Assembly: GCA_036506495.1 (NCBI GenBank)
Contig: DASXRQ010000197.1
Location: 1-55,151, forward strand
Origin: DASXRC01 sp036506495
GTDB lineage: Bacteria; Actinomycetota; Actinomycetes; Mycobacteriales; Micromonosporaceae
Direction of reading: 5' to 3'
DNA: 55,151 bases
Position 1 is the first letter of the stretch; each line of letters opens with the position of its first letter. Both the position numbers and the translations under genes were made by a program. Of this stretch, positions 42,317 through 51,098 are shown piece by piece. Below the pieces are notes generated by a model. It had not been told where the DNA came from. It did not search any database and saw nothing but the letters and a program-made list of their open reading frames with translations.

Positions 42317-43896
42317 AGAGCTTCCTACGCCGTACGCCGCTCCGGGTCAAGCTCGTCGCCGCGGTGCTCGCTCTGGTAACGGTGGCGCTGATCGTCATCA
42401 GTGCCGGCAGCGCGTACGCGTTGCGGTCGTACCTGGTCGGCCGGATCGACAACCAGCTACAACAACTGGCGACCGAGGCGGCTCGCGAGTCGGCCACCTG
42501 GCCCGCCGCGCCGCGCGTCGGTGGTCTCCCCACCGCGTTCTACGGCCAGGTCACCTCCGTAGACGGGGTCGGCGCGGAGGCCGGCTACGACTACCGGCAC
42601 CTCTCGCCTTCCGACCTGCCGCCACAGGTGAATGGCCGCGAGGCCGTCGACAAGGTGGACGGCGTCCCGCACACCGTGCGGTCCGAGAACGGCAAGGTGC
42701 GCTGGCGGGTGCTCGTGACGGTCCTGCCGAACGGGCTGGTGCTACACCTCGGTCAGACGATGACCAGCGTCGACAGCGCCGTCGGGCGGCTGATCTGGAT
42801 CGACGTCCTCGTCGGGGCGTCGGTGTTGGTGTTGCTGGCCAGCCTCGGGGCGGCGATGGTGCGAACGAGCCTCCGGCCACTCACCGAGATCGAAAAGACG
42901 GCCGCGGCCATCGGGGACGGCGACCTGACCCGCCGCGTACCGGATCCGGAGGGCGCCGAGGACCGCGAGCCGCGCACCGAGCTGGGCCGGCTTTCGCATG
43001 CGCTCAACGCCATGCTGGCGCAGATCGAGGCCGCGTTCACCGCGCGCGCGGCCTCCGAGACGGCGGCCCGGTCCGCCGAGTCGGCGGCTCGCGACGCCGC
43101 CGTCGCGGCCCAGGTCTCCGAGGCGCGCGCCGTCCGCTCCGAGGAGCGGATGCGGCAGTTCGTCGCGGACGCCTCGCACGAGCTGCGAACCCCGCTGACC
43201 ACGATCCGCGGCTTCGCCGAGCTGTACCGCCAGGGCGCGGCCGGCCCGCCGCAGGAGGCCGCCGCGCTGATCCGCCGCATCGAGGACGAGGCCGCCCGGA
43301 TGGGCCTGCTCGTCGAGGACCTGTTGCTGCTGGCGCGGCTCGACCGCGAACGCCCGCTCGTGCTGGCGCCGATCGAGCTGCGTGTGCTGGCCAACGAGGC
43401 CGTCGTGGCGGCCCGGGCCGTGGCACCCGGTCGGCCCGTCGAGCTGGACATCGCGCCCGGCGCCGGATCGCTCGTCGTGCTCGGCGACGACATGCGACTA
43501 CGCCAGGTGATCGGCAACCTCATGAGCAATGCGCTCAACCACACGCCCGCGACCGCGCCCGTGACGCTGCGGCTGCGCACCGAGGGAACCGAGGCCGTCC
43601 TTGAGGTCGTGGACCGCGGCCCCGGACTCTCCGACGAGCAGGCCGAACGGGTCTTCGAACGGTTCTACCGGGCGGACGCCGCGCGCACCCGGCGGCCCGA
43701 CGCCGGCACCGGCACCGGACTGGGACTGGCCATCGTCGCCGCGCTGGTCGCGGCCCACCACGGCAGCGTCGAGGTCGACAGCGTGCCGGGCGAGGGTGCC
43801 ACCTTCCGGGTCCGACTGCCGCTCGCCCCGGAGATCGACGAGGGGTACGCCGAAACCGAGCTGCTCGGCAGACAGTCGGGCATCGACGCCGGCTGA
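42313..43896 (+). CDS. Sensor histidine kinase partner of the response regulator
   Basis: A 527-residue membrane kinase: one segment at about 12-36, an extracytoplasmic sensor of about 120 residues, a second segment near 158-180, a HAMP linker (TSLRPLTEIEKTAAAIGDGD), an alanine-rich coiled coil, phospho-acceptor H289 in DASHELRTPLTT, and an ATPase domain (NLMSNALNHTP, DRGPGLSD, GTGLGLAIV). GTG 42313 overlaps the regulator stop. With the HtrA gene next to it, it resembles the MprAB-PepD envelope-stress locus of mycobacteria. Confidence 0.92.
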   Translation: MKSFLRRTPLRVKLVAAVLALVTVALIVISAGSAYALRSYLVGRIDNQLQQLATEAARESATWPAAPRVGGLPTAFYGQVTSVDGVGAEAGYDYRHLSPSDLPPQVNGREAVDKVDGVPHTVRSENGKVRWRVLVTVLPNGLVLHLGQTMTSVDSAVGRLIWIDVLVGASVLVLLASLGAAMVRTSLRPLTEIEKTAAAIGDGDLTRRVPDPEGAEDREPRTELGRLSHALNAMLAQIEAAFTARAASETAARSAESAARDAAVAAQVSEARAVRSEERMRQFVADASHELRTPLTTIRGFAELYRQGAAGPPQEAAALIRRIEDEAARMGLLVEDLLLLARLDRERPLVLAPIELRVLANEAVVAARAVAPGRPVELDIAPGAGSLVVLGDDMRLRQVIGNLMSNALNHTPATAPVTLRLRTEGTEAVLEVVDRGPGLSDEQAERVFERFYRADAARTRRPDAGTGTGLGLAIVAALVAAHHGSVEVDSVPGEGATFRVRLPLAPEIDEGYAETELLGRQSGIDAG

Positions 43897-43921
43897 GGAG
43901 CACCGCCGTCCCGTGTGGCGA

Positions 43922-43970
43922 TTCACAGCCAACTTCCAGGGCCGATTCAGGCCGGTCGCAGTGCGACCGG
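43922..43970 (+). promoter_or_regulatory. Direct repeats and palindrome upstream of the HtrA gene
   Basis: TTCACAGCC (43922), TTCCAGGGCC (43934) and TTCAGGCC (43946) recur at 12-bp steps, a plausible array for an OmpR-type regulator. CCGGTCGCA-G-TGCGACCGG (43952-43970) follows directly and abuts the GGAAGG ribosome-binding site, so it could also fold in the mRNA and limit translation. Confidence 0.5.
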
Positions 43971-43984
43971 GGAAGGTAAGAGTT

Positions 43985-45406
43985 ATGAACGAGCACGACA
44001 CCGCCCAGCAGCGCTACGCCGAGTCGACCGACTCCACGACCGAGACGCAGCCGATGGCGCCGGCCGAGCGCCCCGCACCGGCTGCGAACGACGAGCCGGC
44101 AACCGTGCAGCAGCCGGCCGTCCCGACGGACTCGGCCGCCGCGTCTGCCCCGTACGCCTCATCGCCCACACCGCCCCCACCGGCCGCCCCGCCCCCAGGC
44201 GCTTCGAGCTGGCCGATGGGCGGGTACGGCGTACCTCCGCTGCCGCCCGCGCACGGCGGTGGGGTACCTCCGCTGCCGCCGCCACCCGGCGGCCCGCAGC
44301 CCGCGGACGTCCCCGGTCAGCCGCCGGTATGGGCGCAGCCCGCGCCGGCCCGGTCCAACCGGTTCGGCAAGGTCGTCGCCACCGGCGCGGCCGCGCTGGC
44401 GCTGGCGGTCGGATCGGGGCTGCTCGGCGGGTACGTGGCAACCCAGCAGGACGACCACTCGACGGTGGCCGCGAGCAGCAACAACGGCTCGTCCGCCGCG
44501 GCCCCGGTGATCGACAGGTCCTCGTTGGCGAGCATCGCCGCCGCCGTGTCGCCGAGCGTCGTTTCCATCAACACGGGCAGCGGCGAGGGATCCGGGGTGA
44601 TTCTGACCGCCGACGGCTACATCCTCACCAACAACCACGTGGTCGCTAGCGCGCAGGGCGACACCATGCGGGTGATCTTCTCCGACGGCAAGACGGCCAC
44701 CGCGAGGCTCGTCGGCACCGACCCGAAGACCGACCTCGGCGTCATCAAGGCCGAGGGAGTGTCGGGGCTGAAGCCCGGCAAGTTCGGTGACAGCGACTCG
44801 GTCCAGATCGGGGACACCGTGCTCGCGGTCGGCAACCCGCTCGGCCTGCAGGGTTCGGTGACCGCCGGCATCATCAGCGCGAAGGACCGTACGATCCAGG
44901 CCGGCAATCAGGGTTCCGCGCCTCAGTCGAACGTCAGCTCGCTCTCCGGCATGCTGCAGACCGACGCTCCGATCAACCCGGGCAACTCCGGCGGTGCGCT
45001 CGTCAACACGAGCGCACAGGTGATCGGCATCAACTCCGCGATCGCCACGAACGGCAGCGACGGCAACATCGGTGTCGGCTTCGCGATCCCAAGCAACAAG
45101 GCCAAGCAGGTCGCCGACGCACTCATGAAGGGCCAGAAGATCAGTCACCCGTTCCTGGGCGTGTCCGTCGGCAACGCCGACAACGGTGGCGCTACGGTCG
45201 CGCGCGTCCAATCGGGCAGCCCGGCCGACAAGGCCGGCCTCCAGCAGGGTGACGTGATCACCAAGTTCGGCGACAAGGTGATCAACACCTCGGACGACCT
45301 CGTGTCCGCGGTCCAGTCGGGCAAGGTCGGCGATCAGGTGACCGTCACGTATACCCGAAACGGCGATCAGAAGACGGCAACCGTGACGCTCGGCGAAGCG
45401 TCCTAA
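43985..45406 (+). CDS. HtrA/PepD-like membrane-anchored serine protease with PDZ domain
   Basis: A 473-residue trypsin-like protease. A 125-residue cytoplasmic part very rich in Pro, Ala and Gly is followed by one transmembrane helix (about 128-152), the protease domain with H218, D250 and S335 (TNNHVV, TDLGVIK, GNSGGAL) and a C-terminal PDZ domain (about 385-470). It should degrade or refold damaged envelope proteins. It follows the two-component pair and is probably under its control. The family has several paralogues, so I give no symbol. Confidence 0.92.
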   Translation: MNEHDTAQQRYAESTDSTTETQPMAPAERPAPAANDEPATVQQPAVPTDSAAASAPYASSPTPPPPAAPPPGASSWPMGGYGVPPLPPAHGGGVPPLPPPPGGPQPADVPGQPPVWAQPAPARSNRFGKVVATGAAALALAVGSGLLGGYVATQQDDHSTVAASSNNGSSAAAPVIDRSSLASIAAAVSPSVVSINTGSGEGSGVILTADGYILTNNHVVASAQGDTMRVIFSDGKTATARLVGTDPKTDLGVIKAEGVSGLKPGKFGDSDSVQIGDTVLAVGNPLGLQGSVTAGIISAKDRTIQAGNQGSAPQSNVSSLSGMLQTDAPINPGNSGGALVNTSAQVIGINSAIATNGSDGNIGVGFAIPSNKAKQVADALMKGQKISHPFLGVSVGNADNGGATVARVQSGSPADKAGLQQGDVITKFGDKVINTSDDLVSAVQSGKVGDQVTVTYTRNGDQKTATVTLGEAS

Positions 45407-45466
45407 CAAGAGAACCGGCGCACACCGGCGGTATCCGCATCACGGACATCGCCTCCTCCCCAAAAA

Positions 45467-45563
45467 GCGGCGGGCGGCGTGGCCTCGGGGGTTGATCACG
45501 TCGCCCGCCGCGCCACGCTAGTCCTGTTGCGGCCCGGGTCAACCTCTGCGGAGATTGACCCGG
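45467..45563. terminator. Two hairpins between the convergent HtrA and glpK genes
   Basis: GCGGCGGGCG (45467-45476) pairs perfectly with 45502-45511, and CCGGGTCAACCTC (45534-45546) pairs with 45551-45563 with one mismatch and a 4-base loop. AAAAA just before the first stem gives a U-run on the minus strand. Together they can terminate transcription from both sides. Confidence 0.65.
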
Positions 45564-45577
45564 ATTCCGGTTTGGAT

Positions 45578-47050
45578 CTACTCCACCCAATCCAGAGCGC
45601 GGTCGACGGCCTTGAGCCACCAGTGGTACGCGGTCGCGCGGTCCGCGTCGGCCATCGAAGGCCGCCACTCGCGATCCACCCGCCAGTGCTCGCGCAGGGC
45701 GTCCAGGTCGGGCCAGAAGCCGACGGCGAGGCCGGCCGCGTACGCCGCGCCCAGGCACGTCGTCTCCGCCACGGTCGGGCGCACCACCGGTACGCCGAGC
45801 ACGTCGGCCTGGAACTGCATGAGCAGCTCGCTCGCCGTCATCCCGCCGTCGACCTTCAGCGTCGCGAGGTCGACGGCGGATTCCGCGTTCATCGCCTCGA
45901 CGACGTCCTTGACCTGCCAGGCGGTGGCCTCCAGCGCCGCCCGGGCCAGATGCGCCTTCGTGACGAAGCCGGTCAGGCCGGTGACGACGCCGCGGGCGTC
46001 CGGCCGCCAGCGGGGTGCGAACAGCCCGGAGAACGCCGGCACGATGTGACAGCCGCCGTTGTCGGGCACGGTCGATGCGAGCGTGTTGACCTCGTCGGCC
46101 GTTTCGATGATGCCGAGGCCGTCGCGGAGCCACTGCACGAGGGCGCCGGTGACCGCGATGGAACCCTCCAACGCGTACGCGGCGGGCTCGTCCCCGATCC
46201 GGTACGCCACCGTGGTCACCAGGCCGTGCTCGCTCGGCGTCGGTGTGGCGCCGGTGTGCAGCAACAGGAACGACCCGGTGCCGTACGTGCACTTCGCCTC
46301 CCCCGCGGTGAAGCACGCCTGACCGAACAGCGCGGCCTGCTGGTCGCCGAGGGCGCTGGCGACCGGAACCCCGCCGTAGGCGTCCGCCGTGCCGTACACG
46401 TGCGCGGACGGCAGGATCTCCGGCAGCATCGGCCGCGGTACGCCGAGCGCGGTGAGCAGCTCGTCATCCCAGTCCAGTGTGGACAAGTTCATGAGCATGG
46501 TCCGGCTGGCGTTCGTGACGTCGGTGGCGTGCCGGCCGCTGAGCTTGGCGATCAGCCAGCTGTCCATCGTCCCGAACCGGATGCCGCCGTCCTCCGCCCG
46601 AGCCTTCAGCTCCGGATCCCGGTCCAGCAGCCAGCGAATCTTCGGCCCCGAGAAGTACGTGGCCAGCGGCAGCCCGGTCCGCGTACGGAAGCGGTCGCCG
46701 CCGCCATCCGCGGCGAGGTCGGCGACCAGCCGGTCGGTGCGGGTGTCCTGCCAGACGATCGCGTTGGCCACCGGCTCACCGGTGTCGGCGTCCCACAGCA
46801 GGGTGGTCTCGCGTTGGTTGGTGATGCCGATCGCCGCGAGGTCGGCGGCCGCGAGCCCGGCCCGGTCGAGCGCACCGCGGAGGACGGCCTGCACGTTGTG
46901 CCAGATCTCGGACGCGTCGTGCTCCACCCAGCCGGGCCGCGGATAGATCTGCCGGTGCTCCCGCTGGTCGAGCGAGACGATCGCGCCGCTCTCGTCGAAG
47001 ACGATGCAGCGGCTGGACGTGGTGCCCTGGTCGATGGCGGCGACGTACAC
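45578..47050 (-). CDS. glpK: Glycerol kinase
   Basis: A 490-residue FGGY-family kinase phosphorylating glycerol at O3. It begins VAAIDQGTTSSRCIVFDESG (nucleotide-binding loop), with GITNQRETTLLWD, YGTGSFLLLHTG and VDGGMTASELLMQFQAD. No glycerol facilitator or GlpD gene is next to it. GTG 47050 has CAGACT 6 nt upstream, so a leaderless start is likely. It diverges from the patatin gene. Confidence 0.94.
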   Translation of the reverse strand: MYVAAIDQGTTSSRCIVFDESGAIVSLDQREHRQIYPRPGWVEHDASEIWHNVQAVLRGALDRAGLAAADLAAIGITNQRETTLLWDADTGEPVANAIVWQDTRTDRLVADLAADGGGDRFRTRTGLPLATYFSGPKIRWLLDRDPELKARAEDGGIRFGTMDSWLIAKLSGRHATDVTNASRTMLMNLSTLDWDDELLTALGVPRPMLPEILPSAHVYGTADAYGGVPVASALGDQQAALFGQACFTAGEAKCTYGTGSFLLLHTGATPTPSEHGLVTTVAYRIGDEPAAYALEGSIAVTGALVQWLRDGLGIIETADEVNTLASTVPDNGGCHIVPAFSGLFAPRWRPDARGVVTGLTGFVTKAHLARAALEATAWQVKDVVEAMNAESAVDLATLKVDGGMTASELLMQFQADVLGVPVVRPTVAETTCLGAAYAAGLAVGFWPDLDALREHWRVDREWRPSMADADRATAYHWWLKAVDRALDWVE

Positions 47051-47137
47051 GCCGACAGTCTGGCCCAGGGTCCGCCTCGAACGACGGCGGGGCGCTCGAC
47101 GCGCGGCCGGGTTTTCGGCTCGTGCCAGGATGGCGGC

Positions 47138-47974
47138 ATGGTGAGCGGCCCGGTGGCCTTCGTGCTCGGTGGCGGAGGCGTGCTCGGCGCGGTCGAGGTC
47201 GGCATGTTGCGAGCGCTGTTCCGGGCCGGGATCACGCCCGACATCGTGGTCGGCACGTCCATCGGCGCCGTCAACGGCGCCCTTGTCGCCGCCGACCCGA
47301 CGCCGGCCGTCACCGACCGGCTCGTACGCCTGTGGGCCTCCCCCGAGGCGAGCGAGGTGTACGGGGACTCGGTCGCCCGCCAGGTGCGCCGGTTCGCCGC
47401 GCGTACCCACCTGCACTCGCCGGTGCCGATGCGGCGACTGCTGGCGACGGCGATCGGGGAGAACACGACATTCGCGGACCTGCGGGTTCCGTTCCAGTGC
47501 TGCGCGGCGAGCATCGAGCGGGCCGCCGAACACTGGTTCGCCAAGGGCCCGGTGGTGGACGCCGTGCTCGCCTCGGCGTCCGTGCCGGGGCTCCTGCCGC
47601 CGACCGAGATCGACGGTGAGCACTTCGTCGACGGCGGAATAGTCAACTCGATTCCGGTCGGCCACGCCGTCGACCTGGGCGCGAAGGTGGTCTTCGTCCT
47701 CCAGGTGGGCCGCATCGAACGACCGCTGAGCCCGCCCCGGCGGCCCTGGGAGATCGCTCAGGTGGCCTTCGAGATCGCCCGCCGGCACCGGTTCGCCCGC
47801 GAGATGGCCGCGATCCCGGCCGGGGTCGACGTGCACGTGCTGCCGACCGGCGGGGGCGAGGGCCGGGACGACTCGCCGTGGGCGTACCGGGACATGGCCG
47901 CGGTGGGCCGCCGCATCAGCCGGGCGTACACCGCCTCGCGGCGGTATCTCGCCGCGAACCTGGACAGGTCCTGA
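47138..47974 (+). CDS. Patatin-like phospholipase/acylhydrolase
   Basis: A 278-residue patatin-family enzyme. LGGGGVLGAVEVG is the oxyanion loop, S41 in GTSIG the nucleophile and D165 in VDGGIVNS the acid of the Ser-Asp dyad. It should remove acyl chains from lipids. CAGGAT lies 6 nt before ATG 47138. Its stop overlaps the start of an acyltransferase gene (TGATG), so a deacylation and an acylation enzyme are co-translated. Confidence 0.88.
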   Translation: MVSGPVAFVLGGGGVLGAVEVGMLRALFRAGITPDIVVGTSIGAVNGALVAADPTPAVTDRLVRLWASPEASEVYGDSVARQVRRFAARTHLHSPVPMRRLLATAIGENTTFADLRVPFQCCAASIERAAEHWFAKGPVVDAVLASASVPGLLPPTEIDGEHFVDGGIVNSIPVGHAVDLGAKVVFVLQVGRIERPLSPPRRPWEIAQVAFEIARRHRFAREMAAIPAGVDVHVLPTGGGEGRDDSPWAYRDMAAVGRRISRAYTASRRYLAANLDRS

Positions 47975-48996
47975 TGCGCCCGCCACCGCGCTGGGTACGC
48001 CGCATGGCGCTCGCACCGGCCGTCGTGCTGCTCGCCGTCGCCGTCGCGACCACGGTGCCGGTGTGGCTGTTCCTCGCCGCGGCGGCGTCGCCGCTCGTGC
48101 CCGGCCACCTGCGGCCCCTGCGGCTGCTCTGGATCTGCGTCGTCTACCTCGTCGTCGACGCGGGCGCGCTGGTGGCGATGTTCGCGTTGTGGCTGGCGTC
48201 GGGCTTCGGCTGGAAGAAGCGCTCGCCACCGTTCCAGCGGGCGCATTACCGGCTCGCCGGATGGTTCCTGCGAGTCCTGTTCTCGCAGGCCCGGTGGGCG
48301 CTGCGGTTGCGCATCGCCGTGGTCGGCACCGACCCGGACACCGCCGCGCCCGGACGCCCAGAGCTGGTCGTGTGCCGCCATGCCGGACCCGGTGACTCGT
48401 TCATCCTCGTGCACGCCCTGGTCAACTGGTACCGCCGCGAGCCGCGGATCGTGCTCAAGGACAGCCTGCAGTGGGATCCCGCGGTCGATGTGCTGCTCAA
48501 CCGGCTGCCCAGCCGGTTCATCGCGCCGCGGCCGGACGGCCGGCGCCCGCTCGAAGACGAGGTGGGGGCGCTCGCCGTGGGGCTGGACGAGAACGACGCG
48601 TTCGTCATCTTCCCCGAGGGCGGCAACTTCACGCCCCACCGCCGGCAACGCGCCATCGACCGCCTGCGGTCACTCGGCCTGCACCGGATGGCGGCCCGCG
48701 CCGAGGCGATGCGCAACGTGCTGGCGCCGCGGCCGGGCGGGCTGCTCGCCGCGCTCGACGCCGCGCCGGACGCTGGCGTCATATTCGTCGGGCACACCGG
48801 GCTCGACCGGATGATGACCGTCGGCGACGTCTGGCGGGAGCTGCCGATGGACAAGCGGTTGACGATGCGGTTCTGGTCGGTGCCGCCGGAGGAGGTCCCG
48901 GGTGGGCGCGAGGAGCGCATCGAGTGGCTGTACGACTGGTGGGCCCGCATCGACCAATGGATCGAGGAGCAGCGGCCGGCCCAGGTGACGGTGTGA
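47974..48996 (+). CDS. 1-acyl-sn-glycerol-3-phosphate acyltransferase-like (PlsC family)
   Basis: A 340-residue membrane acyltransferase. Two or three N-terminal hydrophobic segments are followed by H136-x4-D141 (HAGPGD), the catalytic motif, and FPEGGNF at 213-219, the acyl-acceptor motif. It is larger than classical PlsC enzymes and probably acts on lysophospholipid or another lipid alcohol. It is translationally coupled to the patatin gene, which suggests a lipid remodelling cycle. Confidence 0.82.
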   Translation: MRPPPRWVRRMALAPAVVLLAVAVATTVPVWLFLAAAASPLVPGHLRPLRLLWICVVYLVVDAGALVAMFALWLASGFGWKKRSPPFQRAHYRLAGWFLRVLFSQARWALRLRIAVVGTDPDTAAPGRPELVVCRHAGPGDSFILVHALVNWYRREPRIVLKDSLQWDPAVDVLLNRLPSRFIAPRPDGRRPLEDEVGALAVGLDENDAFVIFPEGGNFTPHRRQRAIDRLRSLGLHRMAARAEAMRNVLAPRPGGLLAALDAAPDAGVIFVGHTGLDRMMTVGDVWRELPMDKRLTMRFWSVPPEEVPGGREERIEWLYDWWARIDQWIEEQRPAQVTV

Positions 48997-49003
48997 CGGG
49001 GCG

Positions 49004-49588
49004 CTACGCGGCCTTGCGAACCCGGGCGGCCAGCACGAGTTGCACCACGCCGATGGCGACGAGCCACAGGCCGCTGACCCAGATGATCACCCGGAGCGAG
49101 ACGTCCGGCCAGAAGACCAGCACGATGCCGCCGAGCACGGTGATCAGGCCGATCACCATCGCGGCCAGCCTGGCGCCTCCGCTGGCGAGCCGGGTGAACG
49201 CCGCCATGATCTCGCTGATCCCGCCGGCGATCCACACGATGCCGATCACGACGGCGAGAACCTCCAGCGACTTGAGCAGGTTGCGCAGGCAGAGGATGCC
49301 GACGATCAGGTAGAGCAGGCCGGCCAGGGCGGAGAGCACCCGGGCGCTGCCGCGCGCCTCCGAGGTCAGGACCGACTCGGCCAGCCGCATGATGCCGGCG
49401 ATCACCAGCCAGATGCCGATCAGCGCCGCGGCGACCAGCAGCGTCTCGTCGGGCCAGAGCAGCAGGATCAGCCCCGTCACGATCGACACCACACCGCCCG
49501 CCAGCGCCAGCCGCCGCCAGGTCTGCAGGGCCTGCGCCTCGAGCGCGGCGTCGCCGAACGCATCGCCGCCGGAACCTATGGAGGACAC
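49004..49588 (-). CDS. HdeD-family membrane protein (DUF308)
   Basis: A 194-residue protein with six hydrophobic segments in repeated pairs containing LLLWPDETLL and LVFWPDVSLRV, the FWPD-type repeats of HdeD/DUF308. The family is linked to acid stress in E. coli; a role here is not known. GTG 49588 is the most likely start. It converges on the acyltransferase with 7 bp between stops and diverges from the cation exporter. Confidence 0.83.
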   Translation of the reverse strand: MSSIGSGGDAFGDAALEAQALQTWRRLALAGGVVSIVTGLILLLWPDETLLVAAALIGIWLVIAGIMRLAESVLTSEARGSARVLSALAGLLYLIVGILCLRNLLKSLEVLAVVIGIVWIAGGISEIMAAFTRLASGGARLAAMVIGLITVLGGIVLVFWPDVSLRVIIWVSGLWLVAIGVVQLVLAARVRKAA

Positions 49589-49671
49589 GTCAAAAGCGTG
49601 ACATACCAGGCGCCGCTGCGTGCGCGAAGCGAAGGAACGCCGACCGCAGGCCCTGGCCGCAGAATGGGGCC

Positions 49672-50727
49672 ATGACCGAGCCGCACGGTGGGCATGGCCA
49701 CGAGCACGACGGGCACGACCACGGACACGACCGCGGGCCAAACGACGGCTGGCGGGCGCGGCTGCGGCACGCGGTCACCCCGCATTCGCACGACACGGTC
49801 GACCAGGTGGACTCGGCGCTCGAGGCGAGCCGCGAGGGCATGCGCGCCGTCTGGGTGTCGCTCGCCGCGCTGGCGACCACCGCCGTGGTGCAGGGCGCCG
49901 TGTATCTCTGGTCCGGCTCGGTCGCGCTGCTCGGCGACACCCTGCACAACCTGGCCGACGCCCTGACCGCGGTGCCGCTGGGCATCGCGTTCATGGTCGG
50001 TCGGCGAGCCGCGACCCGGCGCTATACGTACGGCTTCGGGCGGGCCGAGGACCTCGCCGGCATCGTCGTCGTGGCGTTCATCGCGGCCTCCGCGGTCGTC
50101 GCGGGAGTCGAGGCGGTACGCCGGTTGCTGGCACCCGCCGACGTGAGTCACCTGCCGGCGCTGGCGGCCGCCGGGCTGGTCGGGTTCGCCGGCAACGAGC
50201 TGGTGGCGCAGTACCGGATCCGGATCGGGCGGCGGATCGGCTCGGCGGCGCTGGTCGCCGACGGGCTGCACGCCCGCACCGACGGGTTCACCTCGCTGGG
50301 CGTGCTCGTCAGCGCCGGCGGACTCGCGCTGGGATGGCGATGGGCCGACCCGGTGGTCGGCCTCGCGATCACGGCGGCCATCCTCGTCGTGCTGTCCGAG
50401 GCAGCGCGTCAGGTGTACCGGCGACTGATGGACGCGGTCGATCCGGCACTCGTGGACACGGTCGAGGCGACGCTCCTGGAGACCGACGGGGTGCTGGACG
50501 TCGGCGCGGTGCACGTGCGCTGGATCGGCCATACGCTGCGCGCTGAGTGCGAGATCGTGGTCGACGCCGGGCTCTCCGTCGTCGAGGCCCACAAGATCGC
50601 AGTGGACGCCGAACATCGCCTGCTCCACCGCGTACCCCGGCTGAGCGCCGCTCTGGTGCACGCGGACCCGCAGCCGCACGCGGGCAGCGACCACCATGAG
50701 GCTGTGGCGCACCACCACCGGGGGTAA
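49672..50727 (+). CDS. Cation diffusion facilitator (CDF) metal exporter
   Basis: A 351-residue exporter with six membrane segments and a cytoplasmic ferredoxin-like tail. The transport site is HNLAD (H92, D96) with HARTD (H200, D204), the two HxxxD pairs typical of Zn/Cd-type CDFs. The first 45 residues and last 20 are rich in histidine and could gather metal. CAGAAT is 6 nt before ATG 49672, fitting a leaderless transcript. No metal-responsive regulator is adjacent. Confidence 0.9.
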   Translation: MTEPHGGHGHEHDGHDHGHDRGPNDGWRARLRHAVTPHSHDTVDQVDSALEASREGMRAVWVSLAALATTAVVQGAVYLWSGSVALLGDTLHNLADALTAVPLGIAFMVGRRAATRRYTYGFGRAEDLAGIVVVAFIAASAVVAGVEAVRRLLAPADVSHLPALAAAGLVGFAGNELVAQYRIRIGRRIGSAALVADGLHARTDGFTSLGVLVSAGGLALGWRWADPVVGLAITAAILVVLSEAARQVYRRLMDAVDPALVDTVEATLLETDGVLDVGAVHVRWIGHTLRAECEIVVDAGLSVVEAHKIAVDAEHRLLHRVPRLSAALVHADPQPHAGSDHHEAVAHHHRG

Positions 50728-50737
50728 CGTCTGGCGC

Positions 50738-51031
50738 ATGGCCGAGTTGCTCGACGAGGACGAGATCCGGGCCGGCCTCCGCTCGCTTGACGGCTGGTCC
50801 GGCGACGCCACGGGCATCACGCGCACCGTGAGGCTGGCCAACTTTCCCGCTGCGATCGGCGTTGTGGACGAGGTTGCGATCGTCGCCGAAGACATGGACC
50901 ACCACCCGGACATCGACATTCGTTGGCGCACGCTGACGTTCCGCTGCGTCACCCACTCCGCCGGCGGCCTCACCCAACGTGACATCGATCTTGCCCAGCG
51001 GATCGATCAGATCGTCGCGGAGCAGGGCTGA
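50738..51031 (+). CDS. 4a-hydroxytetrahydrobiopterin dehydratase (PCD/DCoH family)
   Basis: A 97-residue PCD-fold protein. The active-site set is complete: E51-DMD-H55-H56-P57, W63, H73 and D82. The enzyme recycles the pterin carbinolamine made by aromatic amino acid hydroxylases. No hydroxylase is adjacent, and many bacterial members have another role such as in molybdopterin metabolism. TAACGT lies 7 nt before ATG 50738, a leaderless pattern. Confidence 0.88.
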   Translation: MAELLDEDEIRAGLRSLDGWSGDATGITRTVRLANFPAAIGVVDEVAIVAEDMDHHPDIDIRWRTLTFRCVTHSAGGLTQRDIDLAQRIDQIVAEQG

Positions 51032-51098
51032 CTCCTCTTCGTCGGCGGGACCGGGCATGATGACCCAGGCAAGTCGTCGTCGACGCTCGGGAGGTCGG

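Noticed and set aside
41615..45406. Naming the two-component pair and protease mprA, mprB and pepD
   Set aside because: The order is alike, but several paralogous regulator-kinase pairs exist in actinobacteria and by-eye similarity cannot separate them.
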